From positions 62,001 through 126,000 of the forward strand of contig SNWL01000009.1 in the NCBI GenBank assembly GCA_004362315.1: a stretch of 64,000 nt of DNA, in the 5' to 3' direction. Source of the stretch: Mycobacterium sp. BK086. Lineage in GTDB: Bacteria; Actinomycetota; Actinomycetes; Mycobacteriales; Mycobacteriaceae. Below are positions 27,296-36,267 of this stretch, one piece after another (position 1 is the stretch's first letter; the number at the start of each line of letters is the position of its first letter). A model generated the notes under the pieces. The model ran no database searches. It saw only the letters and a program-made list of their open reading frames with translations, and was not told the origin of the DNA. Both the position numbers and the translations under genes were made by a program.

Positions 27296-27484
27296 ATGGA
27301 AACTGTGTTGGGACTGGCCAAGGCGATACCCCCGGATGCTTGGCTCGTCCTGTCGGTCTTCGCCAGCGCGATCGTGATCGGGCTGCATTGGGTCATCGCC
27401 CACGTCGTGGGACGAGATGCGTCTCACGATCACCCCGACGCCGGTACTCATGTCGAGAGCGACCGGGAACTCCTCGGCAGCTGA
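27296..27484 (+). CDS. Small single-pass membrane protein (62 aa)
   Basis: Sixty-two residues from an ATG preceded by GGAGGACGGA. One hydrophobic segment (about residues 15-38, AWLVLSVFASAIVIGL) is followed by a polar, His/Asp-rich tail (DASHDHPDAG). The in-frame extension upstream (27263) is less likely because of the RBS. No family recognised. It converges with the lipoprotein hydrolase gene. Confidence 0.5.
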   Translation: METVLGLAKAIPPDAWLVLSVFASAIVIGLHWVIAHVVGRDASHDHPDAGTHVESDRELLGS

Positions 27485-27499
27485 TCGGTCCTGTGTGCC

Positions 27500-29398
27500 T
27501 CAGCGCGTGATCGGGAATCTGTCGGATCCCGCGTCGCCCGCGGGAATCACCGGGATGACCACCGCCGACGGATGTGCGGCGTCGTGCAGGATCGTTTGCG
27601 TCGCGGGCATGGTCGCGGTGCTCTGCCCGAACGGTGCACCCGTGTTCGGGTTGGGCGCGAACTGCGGGTAGTCACTGCTGGAGATCTCCAGCCGGATCCG
27701 GTCACCCGCCCGGAAGAGGTAACTCGTCGGCCAGATCGCGATGTGGTACTCGTAGGGCCGATTCGGAATGCCCGGGCTCGCGTCGGACAACGAGTCGCGA
27801 AACGCCGTCCGCAGGATGCCGTTGTTGAGGTTGATCGCGTCGCCGTCGGGCTTCACCACGATCAGCTTCGCGGTGAAGTCGGTGTCGACGGCCGATGACG
27901 ACGCCCAGAGGTCGACGGTCGTCGGTCCGGTCACCTCGGTATCGGCCGCGAGCGGATCACTGCTGTAGATCAGGACATCGGAACGCTGCTCGACCGGGGT
28001 CTGGTCGTAGGGGCCCTGCGGACCGGAGCGGGCGCCACAACACGAATGTCCGCCCATGCTGGGTGCAGGATCGGTCGGGTCGTAGACGTAGCGGTCCGGC
28101 GCCTGATCGGCAGGAGGCGCCGCCGCGCCCAGTGTCCCGCTGCGCGAGTCGATCTGACCGTCTCCGGACAGGAAATAGCGGCGCAGGACGGTTTGCGGCA
28201 ATGGCCAGCTATCCGCCGACTTCCACTTGTTGGCGCCCATCAGGAAGTAGTCCACCCGCGGCGTGCCGCCGGAGGACCCGTTGACGCCATTGTTCATGCC
28301 CTTGAGAAAGTGGTCGTACCACGCGAGCATCAATTCGTTGATCGGGCTGTCGCCGACCGCGCCGATGTCTTTCAGCAGCGGCGCCGGCTCGGAACCGCCA
28401 CGGCCCCAGTCCACGTGGTCCCAGGGGCCGATGACCAGCCGCTGGTTCGTTCGGGCCTGCGGCGTGCCGGCCGAACTCACCATCCCGGTGAAGTTCTCGA
28501 TCCCGCCGGCGAGGAACGCGTCGTACCATCCCTCGACATCGAGCACCGGCACGCGCACCGACGCGTAGCGGTCACGGATGCTCCACTGCCGCCAGAAGCC
28601 GTCACGTGACGAATGTGCGATCCAGTCGAAATACCACGGTGCCACAGCGGGATTGGCGGGTTGTAACACCGGCAGTGACCGGTAGGGCACGAAGTCCAGC
28701 CATCGAGTCGGGTCCGCGGCGGCCGACTTCAGTGCGGTCGCCGTGGCGTCGTCACCCCGATTGGTCGCGGCGGTGGTGGCCAGACCGATCGCCCACGGCA
28801 GTACGAACGCCAGCCGGAACTGGCCGCCTTCGTACATCCACCCGTCGAAGTAGTCGGAGGCGGTGTTGGCCGGAACGATGGTGACCAGATGCGGGGGAGT
28901 GGTCGTCGCGGCCAGCCACTGCGTCGCGCCCACGTACGACGAGCCGTACATCCCCACCTTGCCGTTCGATCCCGGCAATCCCGCGGCCCACTCCACCGAG
29001 TCATAGCCGTCGTCGCGGTCGTTGGTGAACTCGCTGAAGGTTCCCTGTGATGTGCCCTGGCCCCGAACATCTTGGATGACAACGAGATAACAGTGCGACG
29101 CGAACCAGTCGGGGCTCTGGTAGCGCGAGGGGGAGACCTGTGCGCCCGATTTTCCGTACTGGGTGCGCATCAGGATCACCGGGACGGGTTCAGAGCGCTC
29201 AGGCCGGTAGACGTCGGCGCGCAGCAGGGTGCCGTCGCGCATCGGTGCCGCCACATCGGTCTGCTTGGTGACCCGGCACGGACCGCGCCCAGTCGATGGT
29301 GGCCATGCCGAGTCCGCGGCGGGCTTGTCCGGCGCACCGCACGCGGTCAGGGCAAACGCCAGTGCACAGAGCAACGCCAGGACACGCTTCGCGAGCAC
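27500..29398 (-). CDS. CocE/NonD-family hydrolase, lipoprotein
   Basis: Predicted exported lipoprotein serine hydrolase of 632 residues. The signal peptide ends in the lipobox LTAC with C20. An alpha/beta-hydrolase domain has the nucleophile S154 in GSSYVG, an Asp in DVEGWYDAF and a His in GPWDHVDW; the C-terminal jelly-roll is the X-Pro dipeptidyl-peptidase type (TVDLWASSSAVDTDF, RIRLEISSSDYP). Members hydrolyse esters or acyl-peptides. A cell-surface location is inferred from the lipobox. It reads on the minus strand downstream of a membrane protein gene (24 bp), possibly cotranscribed. Confidence 0.9.
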   Translation of the reverse strand: MLAKRVLALLCALAFALTACGAPDKPAADSAWPPSTGRGPCRVTKQTDVAAPMRDGTLLRADVYRPERSEPVPVILMRTQYGKSGAQVSPSRYQSPDWFASHCYLVVIQDVRGQGTSQGTFSEFTNDRDDGYDSVEWAAGLPGSNGKVGMYGSSYVGATQWLAATTTPPHLVTIVPANTASDYFDGWMYEGGQFRLAFVLPWAIGLATTAATNRGDDATATALKSAAADPTRWLDFVPYRSLPVLQPANPAVAPWYFDWIAHSSRDGFWRQWSIRDRYASVRVPVLDVEGWYDAFLAGGIENFTGMVSSAGTPQARTNQRLVIGPWDHVDWGRGGSEPAPLLKDIGAVGDSPINELMLAWYDHFLKGMNNGVNGSSGGTPRVDYFLMGANKWKSADSWPLPQTVLRRYFLSGDGQIDSRSGTLGAAAPPADQAPDRYVYDPTDPAPSMGGHSCCGARSGPQGPYDQTPVEQRSDVLIYSSDPLAADTEVTGPTTVDLWASSSAVDTDFTAKLIVVKPDGDAINLNNGILRTAFRDSLSDASPGIPNRPYEYHIAIWPTSYLFRAGDRIRLEISSSDYPQFAPNPNTGAPFGQSTATMPATQTILHDAAHPSAVVIPVIPAGDAGSDRFPITR

Positions 29399-29422
29399 GT
29401 CTCCACGCTACGCAGTCGCGGG

Positions 29423-31795
29423 CTAGATCATCTCTTTTGCGGTGAGCCACCGCATGATCGGCCAGCCCGCGAACACCGGCAACCAACAGGTCAGCACCCG
29501 GTACAGCAGTACCGCGGGCACCCCGACGGCCGCGGGCACCCCGAACGCGGCGAGCCCACCGATCAGTGCGGCCTCCACCGCGCCGACACCGCCGGGCGTC
29601 GGCGCGGCCGACGCCAGCGTGCCGCCCACCATCGTCACGATGGTGACGGTGACGAAGGTGGTGTCGCCGCCGAAGGCCTCGATGCTGGCCCATAGTACGA
29701 GCGCCATTCCCAGAGTTGTTGTGGCGCAGCCCAGCACAATGATCGCCAACCTCTTGGGTTCGCGGATCAGTTCGAGCAGCTCGGTGCCGACCTCCTGGAT
29801 GCGGGGGCGCACCGCGGTTCCCAGCCACCGGCGTGCCCGCGGCACCAACAGGAACGTCCCGAGCATCCCGAGCGCGACACCGCCGATGAGGTAGAGCAAC
29901 GTGGTGCTCGGCACGAAGTGGGACAGGTCGGCGGTCGCCCCGGCCGCGACGCTGAAGAAGATCAGCAGCGTCACGTGGGTGATCACCTGGACGGCCTGCT
30001 GCAGTGCGACGGCCGCGGTGGCACGCAGCGCGCCGAGTCCGCCCTTCTGCAGGAAGCGTGTGCTCAGCGCCAGGCCGCCGACACCGGCGGGTGTCGTGGT
30101 GGCGGCAAAGGTGTTGGCGAACTGCATGATCACCAGATTGCGGAAGCTGACGAGCCCGGAGGCGCACGCCCACAATGCCGCTGCCGCACCGACATACGTC
30201 ATCGCGGACACGGCGAGCCCCAGCAGCGCCCACCACCAGTTCGCGTTGCGCAGCTCGCTGAAGAAGGTGGGCACCGTGCTGATGAAGGGATAGGCGACGT
30301 ACACCAGCGCGACGAGCAGCACCAGCTGGATGACCTGTTTACGGGTGAACCGGGTGATGGTCTCGGTTTTGATCTCGTCAGCCCCGGTCTGCCGCTTCAC
30401 CTCGTCGCGCGCGGCGCCCATGAGGGCCTTGGGATCGTTGACCGACTTGCGAATTCGGGCAGGCACCGCGGCTCGGGTGAGGCGTCGTGACGCGTTGAGG
30501 ACGGTTTCCTTACCCAGGGTGTCGACGGCGGCGCGCACAGCCGACTCGGCGCCGAACCGATCGGTCGTCGTCACCAGCAGCTGCGCGATATCGGATTGCA
30601 GCTGTTCGTCGGTCGCCCCGTATTCGGAACTGCCGAAGCCCCCGAACAACACCTTGCCGGACTCGACGGTCATCTCTTTGAAACGTAGGTCCCCATGGGC
30701 GATCTGGTGTTGGTGCAGCACGCCGAGCGAACCCCAGATCGTGGTCACCAGGGCCTCGTCGCATGCTGTCCCGATCGGGGTGCCGAGCGACGGGGTGTGC
30801 GCGTACAACGTCCAGCCGCGCTCCAGCGCGGCGACGGCCATCGTGGTCGTGTTGGACACCCCAAGATCGCCGACGGCGATCGTCATCAACGCGCGATGTT
30901 CGACGGCGCGTCGCATCGAGGCTTGCAGCGGTGCCGTTTCGGCATCACGCAGGATCAGCCACCGCCAGAACTGGCGCAGCGCACCGCCGCTGCGTTGATT
31001 GGGGCCGTACATCTCGACGACCACTCGCGAGCCGGCGTCGTCGGCGGCCGCCAACTCCAGCGGGCCGGCGCCGGCCGGGCGGACCACCGTCAGCGAGGTC
31101 ACCAGGAACCCCCGCCGGGACAACGCGCGGACCGCGCCGTCGAGCGGAACCTCGAGCCCCGGCGTGCCGACCACCCAGACCGTCAGAGCCCCGACGAACC
31201 AGCCGACGGCAAGGCCGAGCAACGAGCGAGCGGGGACCACCGCGCTGACCGCGAGGTGAATCGGCACGAAGGCCAGCAGCAGGGTCCACCACCACCGGCG
31301 CCAACGCCCGGGCAGCCACGGCCCCGAGACAGTCAGGACGGCGGCGAGCATCGCGATCCAGCGGGGGTCGTCGAGGAACTGCGACAGGGTGGTCGACAGT
31401 CGCTCGGAGAGGTCGAAATGCCAGCGCGGCGCGGCGATACCGTTGCCGCTGATCGACAGGGAGAACACGGCCAGGAACCCGGCAGCAGCGTAGGCCGCGA
31501 ACAGTTTCCACTGCCGCGCGGCGATCAGTCCGATCAGGATCACGAACGGCAGCGCCAGGATCGCGACGCCGTAGGCCAGATAGACCAGGTTGGATTGGGT
31601 GGGGGTGAGCACCCCCACGATTCGCGACACCGACTTCTCCAGCCCGACCCAGTCGTTTCGGGTGATCAGTGAGCTGGTGATGATGATGGCCAGCACGACA
31701 GCGGCCAACCCGAGTCGCACGATGTCGTTGGTCCGGCGGGCCAACGGGAGCAGCACGTTGCCGGATACGGCAACCTCGCGCCCGTCAACCCGCAT
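29423..31795 (-). CDS. Membrane protein: kinase-like segment plus LPG-synthase-type (UPF0104) domain
   Basis: A 790-residue membrane protein with three parts. The N-terminal part (about 25-240) has several transmembrane helices. A soluble middle (about 240-480) carries HQHQIAHGDLRF and a late DDE-like region reminiscent of aminoglycoside/lipopolysaccharide kinase folds. The C-terminal part (about 490-790) has some eight helices with the NTFAATTTPAGVGGLALS and PTPGGVGAVEAALIG motifs of the lysylphosphatidylglycerol synthetase/flippase family. Mycobacteria have related proteins of unknown role. Kinase catalytic residues are incomplete to the eye, so this part may be only a scaffold. A role in envelope lipid modification or transport is inferred. 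Confidence 0.85.
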   Translation of the reverse strand: MRVDGREVAVSGNVLLPLARRTNDIVRLGLAAVVLAIIITSSLITRNDWVGLEKSVSRIVGVLTPTQSNLVYLAYGVAILALPFVILIGLIAARQWKLFAAYAAAGFLAVFSLSISGNGIAAPRWHFDLSERLSTTLSQFLDDPRWIAMLAAVLTVSGPWLPGRWRRWWWTLLLAFVPIHLAVSAVVPARSLLGLAVGWFVGALTVWVVGTPGLEVPLDGAVRALSRRGFLVTSLTVVRPAGAGPLELAAADDAGSRVVVEMYGPNQRSGGALRQFWRWLILRDAETAPLQASMRRAVEHRALMTIAVGDLGVSNTTTMAVAALERGWTLYAHTPSLGTPIGTACDEALVTTIWGSLGVLHQHQIAHGDLRFKEMTVESGKVLFGGFGSSEYGATDEQLQSDIAQLLVTTTDRFGAESAVRAAVDTLGKETVLNASRRLTRAAVPARIRKSVNDPKALMGAARDEVKRQTGADEIKTETITRFTRKQVIQLVLLVALVYVAYPFISTVPTFFSELRNANWWWALLGLAVSAMTYVGAAAALWACASGLVSFRNLVIMQFANTFAATTTPAGVGGLALSTRFLQKGGLGALRATAAVALQQAVQVITHVTLLIFFSVAAGATADLSHFVPSTTLLYLIGGVALGMLGTFLLVPRARRWLGTAVRPRIQEVGTELLELIREPKRLAIIVLGCATTTLGMALVLWASIEAFGGDTTFVTVTIVTMVGGTLASAAPTPGGVGAVEAALIGGLAAFGVPAAVGVPAVLLYRVLTCWLPVFAGWPIMRWLTAKEMI

Positions 31796-31844
31796 CGGAG
31801 AAACCTATCCCGTGTTGTTCCGGGGAGGTCCCATTGGATCGCCG

Positions 31845-32390
31845 TCAGACGAAGCCGATGTACCCCAGCAGGGCGGCGGCGCCGACCACGATCAGCGGAT
31901 TGGTCTTGGTCCTGACGAAGATCAGGGTGGCGACACCGGTGATCAGATAGGCCCGCCAATCGTGGTCGGCGGCCTTGCTCATGACCACCGAGCTGGCCAG
32001 GATCAGGCCGACGGTCAGCGGGGCGAACCCCTTCTCCACCGCGTAGCGCAGCTTGGACTTCTGGGCCTTCTGCCAGGTCCGGGTGATCAGGTACATCAGC
32101 CCGGCCGCCGGCACCACCATCGCGATCGTGGCCAGCACGCCGCCGACGATGCCGCCGACGACTCCGGCCACGCCCAGTCCCGCCGCGTAGCCGACGAGCG
32201 CCACGATCAGGATGCTCGGCCCCGGCGCGGCCTGTGAGATCGAGAAGATGTCGGCGAACTGGGAGTTCGTCAGCCAGTGGTGTTGGGTGACGGCCTGCAG
32301 GTGCATATCGGGCAGCACCGTGTTGCCGCCGCCGATCGAGAGCAGCGACAACGAGCCGAACATGCCGATCAGCGCGAGGAAGGTCTTCAT
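31845..32390 (-). CDS. Chromate transporter, second half (CHR domain)
   Basis: Membrane protein of 181 residues with one CHR domain: SLLSIGGGNTVLPDM at the N-terminus and FSISQAAPGPSILIVALVGY. In long-chain ChrA two CHR domains are fused; here each is a separate gene. The ATG at 32390 overlaps the stop of the preceding half by 4 bp. A two-gene chromate (or related oxyanion) efflux system is the family function; actual substrate not shown. Confidence 0.88.
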   Translation of the reverse strand: MKTFLALIGMFGSLSLLSIGGGNTVLPDMHLQAVTQHHWLTNSQFADIFSISQAAPGPSILIVALVGYAAGLGVAGVVGGIVGGVLATIAMVVPAAGLMYLITRTWQKAQKSKLRYAVEKGFAPLTVGLILASSVVMSKAADHDWRAYLITGVATLIFVRTKTNPLIVVGAAALLGYIGFV

Positions 32391-32980
32391 GCGCCGACCG
32401 ACTCCGACTCCGGCTCCGGTTCGGGCTGCTTGCGCGGCCAGGCCCAGATGAGGCTCAGCGGAGCCAGGATCGCCAATGTCGTCAGCAGTGGCCAGCGCAG
32501 CAGGCCGTTGAGGACGAAGGCAGCCAGGAAGAAGATCACCGGCATCACGCCTTTGAGGCATTTCTGGCCGGTCTGGATCACCATCGCCAGGGTCAGCGCG
32601 ACGGCGGCGGCCGAGGCGCCGTGCAGGGCGCCCTTGATCGCGGGCACTTCCTTGAAGGTGAAGTAGACGAAGCCCAGGGTCAGGACGATCGCGACGGGCA
32701 TCAGGCACAACCCGATCACTGCTGCGATGGCGCCTGTCAGACCCTTCATCTTGGTCCCGACGAAGACTGCGAGGTTCACCTGGTTGGCGCCCGGCACGAT
32801 TCGGCACATCGTCATGGCGCTGAGGAATTCCTCCTCGCCAAGCCACTTCTTCTCGACGACGACGACTTCCCGCGACCACGCGCCAAGACCGCCGCCGAAC
32901 GAGGCCAACGCGATGTGGTTGAACGTACGGGCGATCTCTAGGAGAGAGACCTTGTCCAGGGTCGGACCTGGCTCACTCAT
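32387..32980 (-). CDS. Chromate transporter, first half (CHR domain)
   Basis: Membrane protein of about 197 residues with the first CHR domain: ALASFGGGLGAWSREVVVVE and MTMCRIVPGANQVNLAVFVG, then about four helices and an acidic tail (PEPEPESES). The ATG at 32980 overlaps the end of the phospholipase-D gene by 8 bp; the frame extends to 33034 but inside that gene. With the second half it makes a heteromeric short-chain CHR pair. Confidence 0.88.
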   Translation of the reverse strand: MSEPGPTLDKVSLLEIARTFNHIALASFGGGLGAWSREVVVVEKKWLGEEEFLSAMTMCRIVPGANQVNLAVFVGTKMKGLTGAIAAVIGLCLMPVAIVLTLGFVYFTFKEVPAIKGALHGASAAAVALTLAMVIQTGQKCLKGVMPVIFFLAAFVLNGLLRWPLLTTLAILAPLSLIWAWPRKQPEPEPESESVGA

Positions 32981-33962
32981 GGACCAGATCATGGTCGTGC
33001 GGGAACTCGTCCTCGACGGGACGATTCTGTTCAAGGGGGTCCGGCGGCTCGTAGTGGTTGGAAATCTGCCAGTCGCTCTTGAAGACCGCTTTCAGTCGCG
33101 TCACGACCTCCGGGTCATCGCTGGTGATGCCGAGCTCGCGGCGCAAGTCGAAAGCACTGCGATCGATGTTCATCGACCCGACCAGGACCTCTCGGCCGTC
33201 GACGATCAACAGCTTGGCGTGCACTCGCAGATTCTTCTGCTTGCGTACCTCGACGCCGAAGCGGCGCAGGGTCCGCAGAGAGGCGAACGTATCGAGGATG
33301 TCCCATTCGCTGATGCCGTGCTTGCCTCCGCACAAGACCCGCACCCTGACTCCGCGGTGGGCCGCCGCCGCGATGTGATCAAGGATCACGGCGTCCACGT
33401 ACTTCGGGTGTTGGATGTACAGCTTGCGCTCAGCGGTATCGATGAACCGAGCCATGTGGTAGCGCGAATTCGAGTTGCTCCACAGCAGCCCTTCATAGGA
33501 CGGTGGAGTGAAATCGCGGTGTTCCCAGTCGGCGTTGAACACGTCGACGATCTGTGCCACGTGCAGTGGGTCGTGCGTGATGATCCCGTAGTCGCGGGTG
33601 AGGGTGAAGTACTTGATCATCAGGTTGTAGGTGGCGACCATGGCGGCGTTGTTGTCGACGACGATCGACTTCTCGTGTGTCACATAGAATTTGGGGCTGG
33701 ACCACTGGACGTCGATGCCGGCATCCTTGAGGATTTCGTAGCTCTCGTCGTTAGCCCGGTCGCCGCCCGACCGCTGCGGGTTGAGCATGACCCGGACGTC
33801 GACACCGGCCTTCTTCCGATCGATCACGGCACCGATCAAGCTGGGCTCGGTGAAGGTGAATTGCTTTATCAGAAGCGAGCTTTGCGCGCTCATGATGAAT
33901 TCGCGGACCGGGTCAACGCCGTCGTCCGGCTCGACGATCACGCGCGGGGCGTTAGCAGGCAT
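32973..33962 (-). CDS. Phospholipase-D-like protein with two HKD motifs
   Basis: PLD-superfamily protein of 329 residues with two catalytic motifs: H96-E-K98...D103 (THEKSIVVD) and H248-A-K250...D255 (VHAKLLIVD), each in the HxKx4D form, followed by the characteristic GSMNIDRSA. No signal peptide or membrane segment is visible, so it is probably cytosolic or peripheral. Cardiolipin synthase, phospholipase or nuclease functions are all possible. It overlaps the ChrA first-half gene by 8 bp, an unusual partnership. Confidence 0.88.
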   Translation of the reverse strand: MPANAPRVIVEPDDGVDPVREFIMSAQSSLLIKQFTFTEPSLIGAVIDRKKAGVDVRVMLNPQRSGGDRANDESYEILKDAGIDVQWSSPKFYVTHEKSIVVDNNAAMVATYNLMIKYFTLTRDYGIITHDPLHVAQIVDVFNADWEHRDFTPPSYEGLLWSNSNSRYHMARFIDTAERKLYIQHPKYVDAVILDHIAAAAHRGVRVRVLCGGKHGISEWDILDTFASLRTLRRFGVEVRKQKNLRVHAKLLIVDGREVLVGSMNIDRSAFDLRRELGITSDDPEVVTRLKAVFKSDWQISNHYEPPDPLEQNRPVEDEFPHDHDLVHE

Positions 33963-34033
33963 AGGTTTCGGATGCTAGCACCAGAACCCCCTCGGCACTT
34001 TGCCGTTGGGTGAATGTTGCGCGCGCGTCGCGC

Positions 34034-34636
34034 TCACGGCGCGGGTGCGGGCGCGGCGGAATCTGCCAGGCCGAACCCGAGTCCGGGCGGCACATAGATC
34101 TCGGGGCCGGGGGCGGTACCCGGGAGCGGTTCGCCTAGTTGCTCGTAGGGCACCTGGCCGAGCAATGAACCGTCCAGTGCGCCGCCCTGATACATCTCGT
34201 GAAGGCGGCGCAGGAACGCCAATCGGCCAGTGCCCGGCGACTCCGGCGACGGGCCGATGCCGGCGTCGGCGACTCCCTCACCGGGCGCGGCGGGGGTGAC
34301 GTTCTGCGGCAGTAGATATTGGTTGTTGAACGCGTGCAGATCCGGAGCCGCCACGGTGCCCTGTGTCCCCGGCGCCGACGGAACGGGGTTCTGCGCCAAC
34401 AGAAGTCCCGGTGCGTAGGCAGACAAGTCAGGCAACCCCAGCGGGCCGGTCGACGGGGCGCCGCTTTGAGCCAGCACGCTGCCGATGGTCGCGTTGGGCG
34501 GAATCGGCGCCGGTGGGATCGTCGGATCGGCCGGAACAGGATCGGCCTGCGCGCTTGCCGACCCGGTGAGGACGGCACCGAGCGCGGCCGCGGCCGCAAA
34601 ACTCAGCCTGGGCCCAAACATCCGCACTGTGCTCAT
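34034..34636 (-). CDS. Exported Pro/Ala-rich protein
   Basis: Secreted protein of 200 residues. The Sec signal peptide ends near SASAQADP (about residue 31); the mature part is rich in Pro, Gly and Ala with PPAPIPP and a C-terminal helix LAFLRRLHEMYQG. The short block QLGEPLPGTAP near the C-terminus recurs in the next gene, so these are tandem paralogues. Function unknown; similar Pro-rich exported proteins are common in mycobacterial envelopes. Confidence 0.8.
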   Translation of the reverse strand: MSTVRMFGPRLSFAAAAALGAVLTGSASAQADPVPADPTIPPAPIPPNATIGSVLAQSGAPSTGPLGLPDLSAYAPGLLLAQNPVPSAPGTQGTVAAPDLHAFNNQYLLPQNVTPAAPGEGVADAGIGPSPESPGTGRLAFLRRLHEMYQGGALDGSLLGQVPYEQLGEPLPGTAPGPEIYVPPGLGFGLADSAAPAPAP

Positions 34637-34722
34637 CTCGCCAACCCCTCTTGGCCTCGATCCTCGTCACACCGTAGTCGGCTGCGGGCGAAACGATGCC
34701 GTGAACGGCGGCGAGGACTCGA

Positions 34723-35370
34723 TCAGCTGCCTGGAGCCGGCGGAGGCGGGAGTGGCAGCGCCGGGTCCACCGGTGCGGCGGGAGCTCCGGGAACCCCGGG
34801 AGCGCCCGGCGGCGGTGCCGCCGGATCGGGCAGGAACTGTTCGGGCCCGGCTGGGATGTTGATGCCCGGCAGTGGCGCGGTCCCAGGCAGCGGCTGACCG
34901 AGCTGGTCGGCCGGCATGCGTCCGAGCGCCCCGTGCAGGAAGGCGTGGACGCCTTTCCATTGATTGACCCGGGCGAACGGACCGTCCGCGCCCGGACCCA
35001 GTTGGTACGGGGACGTCTGATCTGGGTCCGGCATGCTGTTGTTCTGTGCCATCAACAACCCGGCGCCGTTGAGGATGTCGGCGCTGGGCGGGACCGCGGG
35101 TGCGGTGCCGGCCAACGCCGGGGTCTCAGACTGACCGAGCAACAATTGATTTCCTGCGGGGCCGCCGAGGTAGCTGGCGAATCCGTTGATCGAGTCCTGC
35201 AGAGCCCCCGGAGGGGGAAGGAACCCCTGCGGCGGCGGCGGTGGGGGCGCCGCAGGGTCGACGGGCAGTGGCTCGTCGGCGGCGGCGGTCGCCATGGGTG
35301 CGACCGCCGCTCCGACAGCGAGCGCGGCCACGACCGCACCCTTGACGAGCATTCTGTACATCTGGCGCAC
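34723..35370 (-). CDS. Exported Pro-rich protein, paralogue of 34034-34636
   Basis: Secreted protein of 215 residues with a signal peptide ending near TAAADEP (about 30). The mature part has polyproline runs (PPPPPPQG), an internal globular-looking block (NQLLLGQSE, NGAGLLMAQN) and a Pro-rich tail. The pieces LLMAQN, QLGQPLPGTAP and the LHGAL/LHEMY helix align with the neighbouring exported protein. It lies directly downstream of an MspA-family gene (35377) in the same orientation and may be cotranscribed with it. Confidence 0.8.
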   Translation of the reverse strand: MRQMYRMLVKGAVVAALAVGAAVAPMATAAADEPLPVDPAAPPPPPPQGFLPPPGALQDSINGFASYLGGPAGNQLLLGQSETPALAGTAPAVPPSADILNGAGLLMAQNNSMPDPDQTSPYQLGPGADGPFARVNQWKGVHAFLHGALGRMPADQLGQPLPGTAPLPGINIPAGPEQFLPDPAAPPPGAPGVPGAPAAPVDPALPLPPPPAPGS

Positions 35371-35376
35371 CCGGTG

Positions 35377-36060
35377 TCAGAAGACTTTGGTGACGCCGTA
35401 GTAGGCGACGATGTCGTCGGCGTCGGTGCCGGAGCTCGTCAGTACCGCGTAGGAGCGCAGCGAAGAGGCGCCGACGCAGTTGTCGATCTTGATGTGGATG
35501 TCCTTCAGGGTGATTCGCGAAGAGGTGCCCTTGAACTTCTTCTTGTCGACGACGACGTTGGTGATCGTGCCCGGCCGGGGGTCGACTTCGATCTGGCCCT
35601 GGACCGGGAAGCTGATGGTTCCGGGGAGGGAAAGACCGCCCGTGCCGAGGCTGGCGTTGCCCAAGCTGGCGCCGACCGAGCCGATGAGCTTGACCTTGTC
35701 CATTTCGACACCGCACCCGACCTGGTAGCCCGCCTCCAGCGTTCCGCCGGACACCGAACCGGTGGTGGTACCGGTGAACGTGGCGCCGACCACCCAGTCA
35801 CGAGACGACAGGGAGGTTGTCAGGGGGGCCACCGGCACCTGGGTCTCGTCCTTGGCGACCACCGTCAGGGTCCGGCCGTCGGGTGTCTTGGCGATACCGG
35901 GAACCGAGGAGGCGACCACGCCGTTGTCAGGTGGTGGGGGAGCACCTGCGTCAACGACGGGCGGCGCCGCCGGATCGGCCGGGTCCGCCAATGCGAGCGG
36001 GGTCGCCCCCATTGGGATCAGCATGCAAACTGCAGCCGCGGTGGCAAAGCGATGCAACAT
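35377..36060 (-). CDS. MspA-family porin-like protein
   Basis: Exported protein of 227 residues; the signal peptide ends about residue 26 (ALADPAD). The body matches the MspA porin layout: RTLTV, GTLEAGYQVG corresponding to MspA's GTLELGYQIG, and the C-terminal LRSYAVLTSS...VAYYGV corresponding to LRPFARLIAST...TTYGEP. MspA-type proteins form octameric outer-membrane pores for small hydrophilic solutes. Two cysteines, C116 and C195, lie at positions shared with the paralogue at 36268; MspA itself has none, so a disulphide is likely. A Pro-rich N-terminal linker is unusual. Confidence 0.85.
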   Translation of the reverse strand: MLHRFATAAAVCMLIPMGATPLALADPADPAAPPVVDAGAPPPPDNGVVASSVPGIAKTPDGRTLTVVAKDETQVPVAPLTTSLSSRDWVVGATFTGTTTGSVSGGTLEAGYQVGCGVEMDKVKLIGSVGASLGNASLGTGGLSLPGTISFPVQGQIEVDPRPGTITNVVVDKKKFKGTSSRITLKDIHIKIDNCVGASSLRSYAVLTSSGTDADDIVAYYGVTKVF

Positions 36061-36267
36061 GTCCTGTCGGCGCCTTCCGTCTCAATACATTGGATTCTGA
36101 GGAATGATCGATTGGTGGGGTGTCCAGTTGATGAACCGGGCACCAACACTGCGCGCCCGATGCTCATCGACTGGGCGTTCCCGCGGACGTCTCCGGTGGT
36201 GCATATCGGCTGCCCACCACCCCGTCGATGACGGGCAGCCGAACGCGGGAACGGCGATGTGAAGTTG

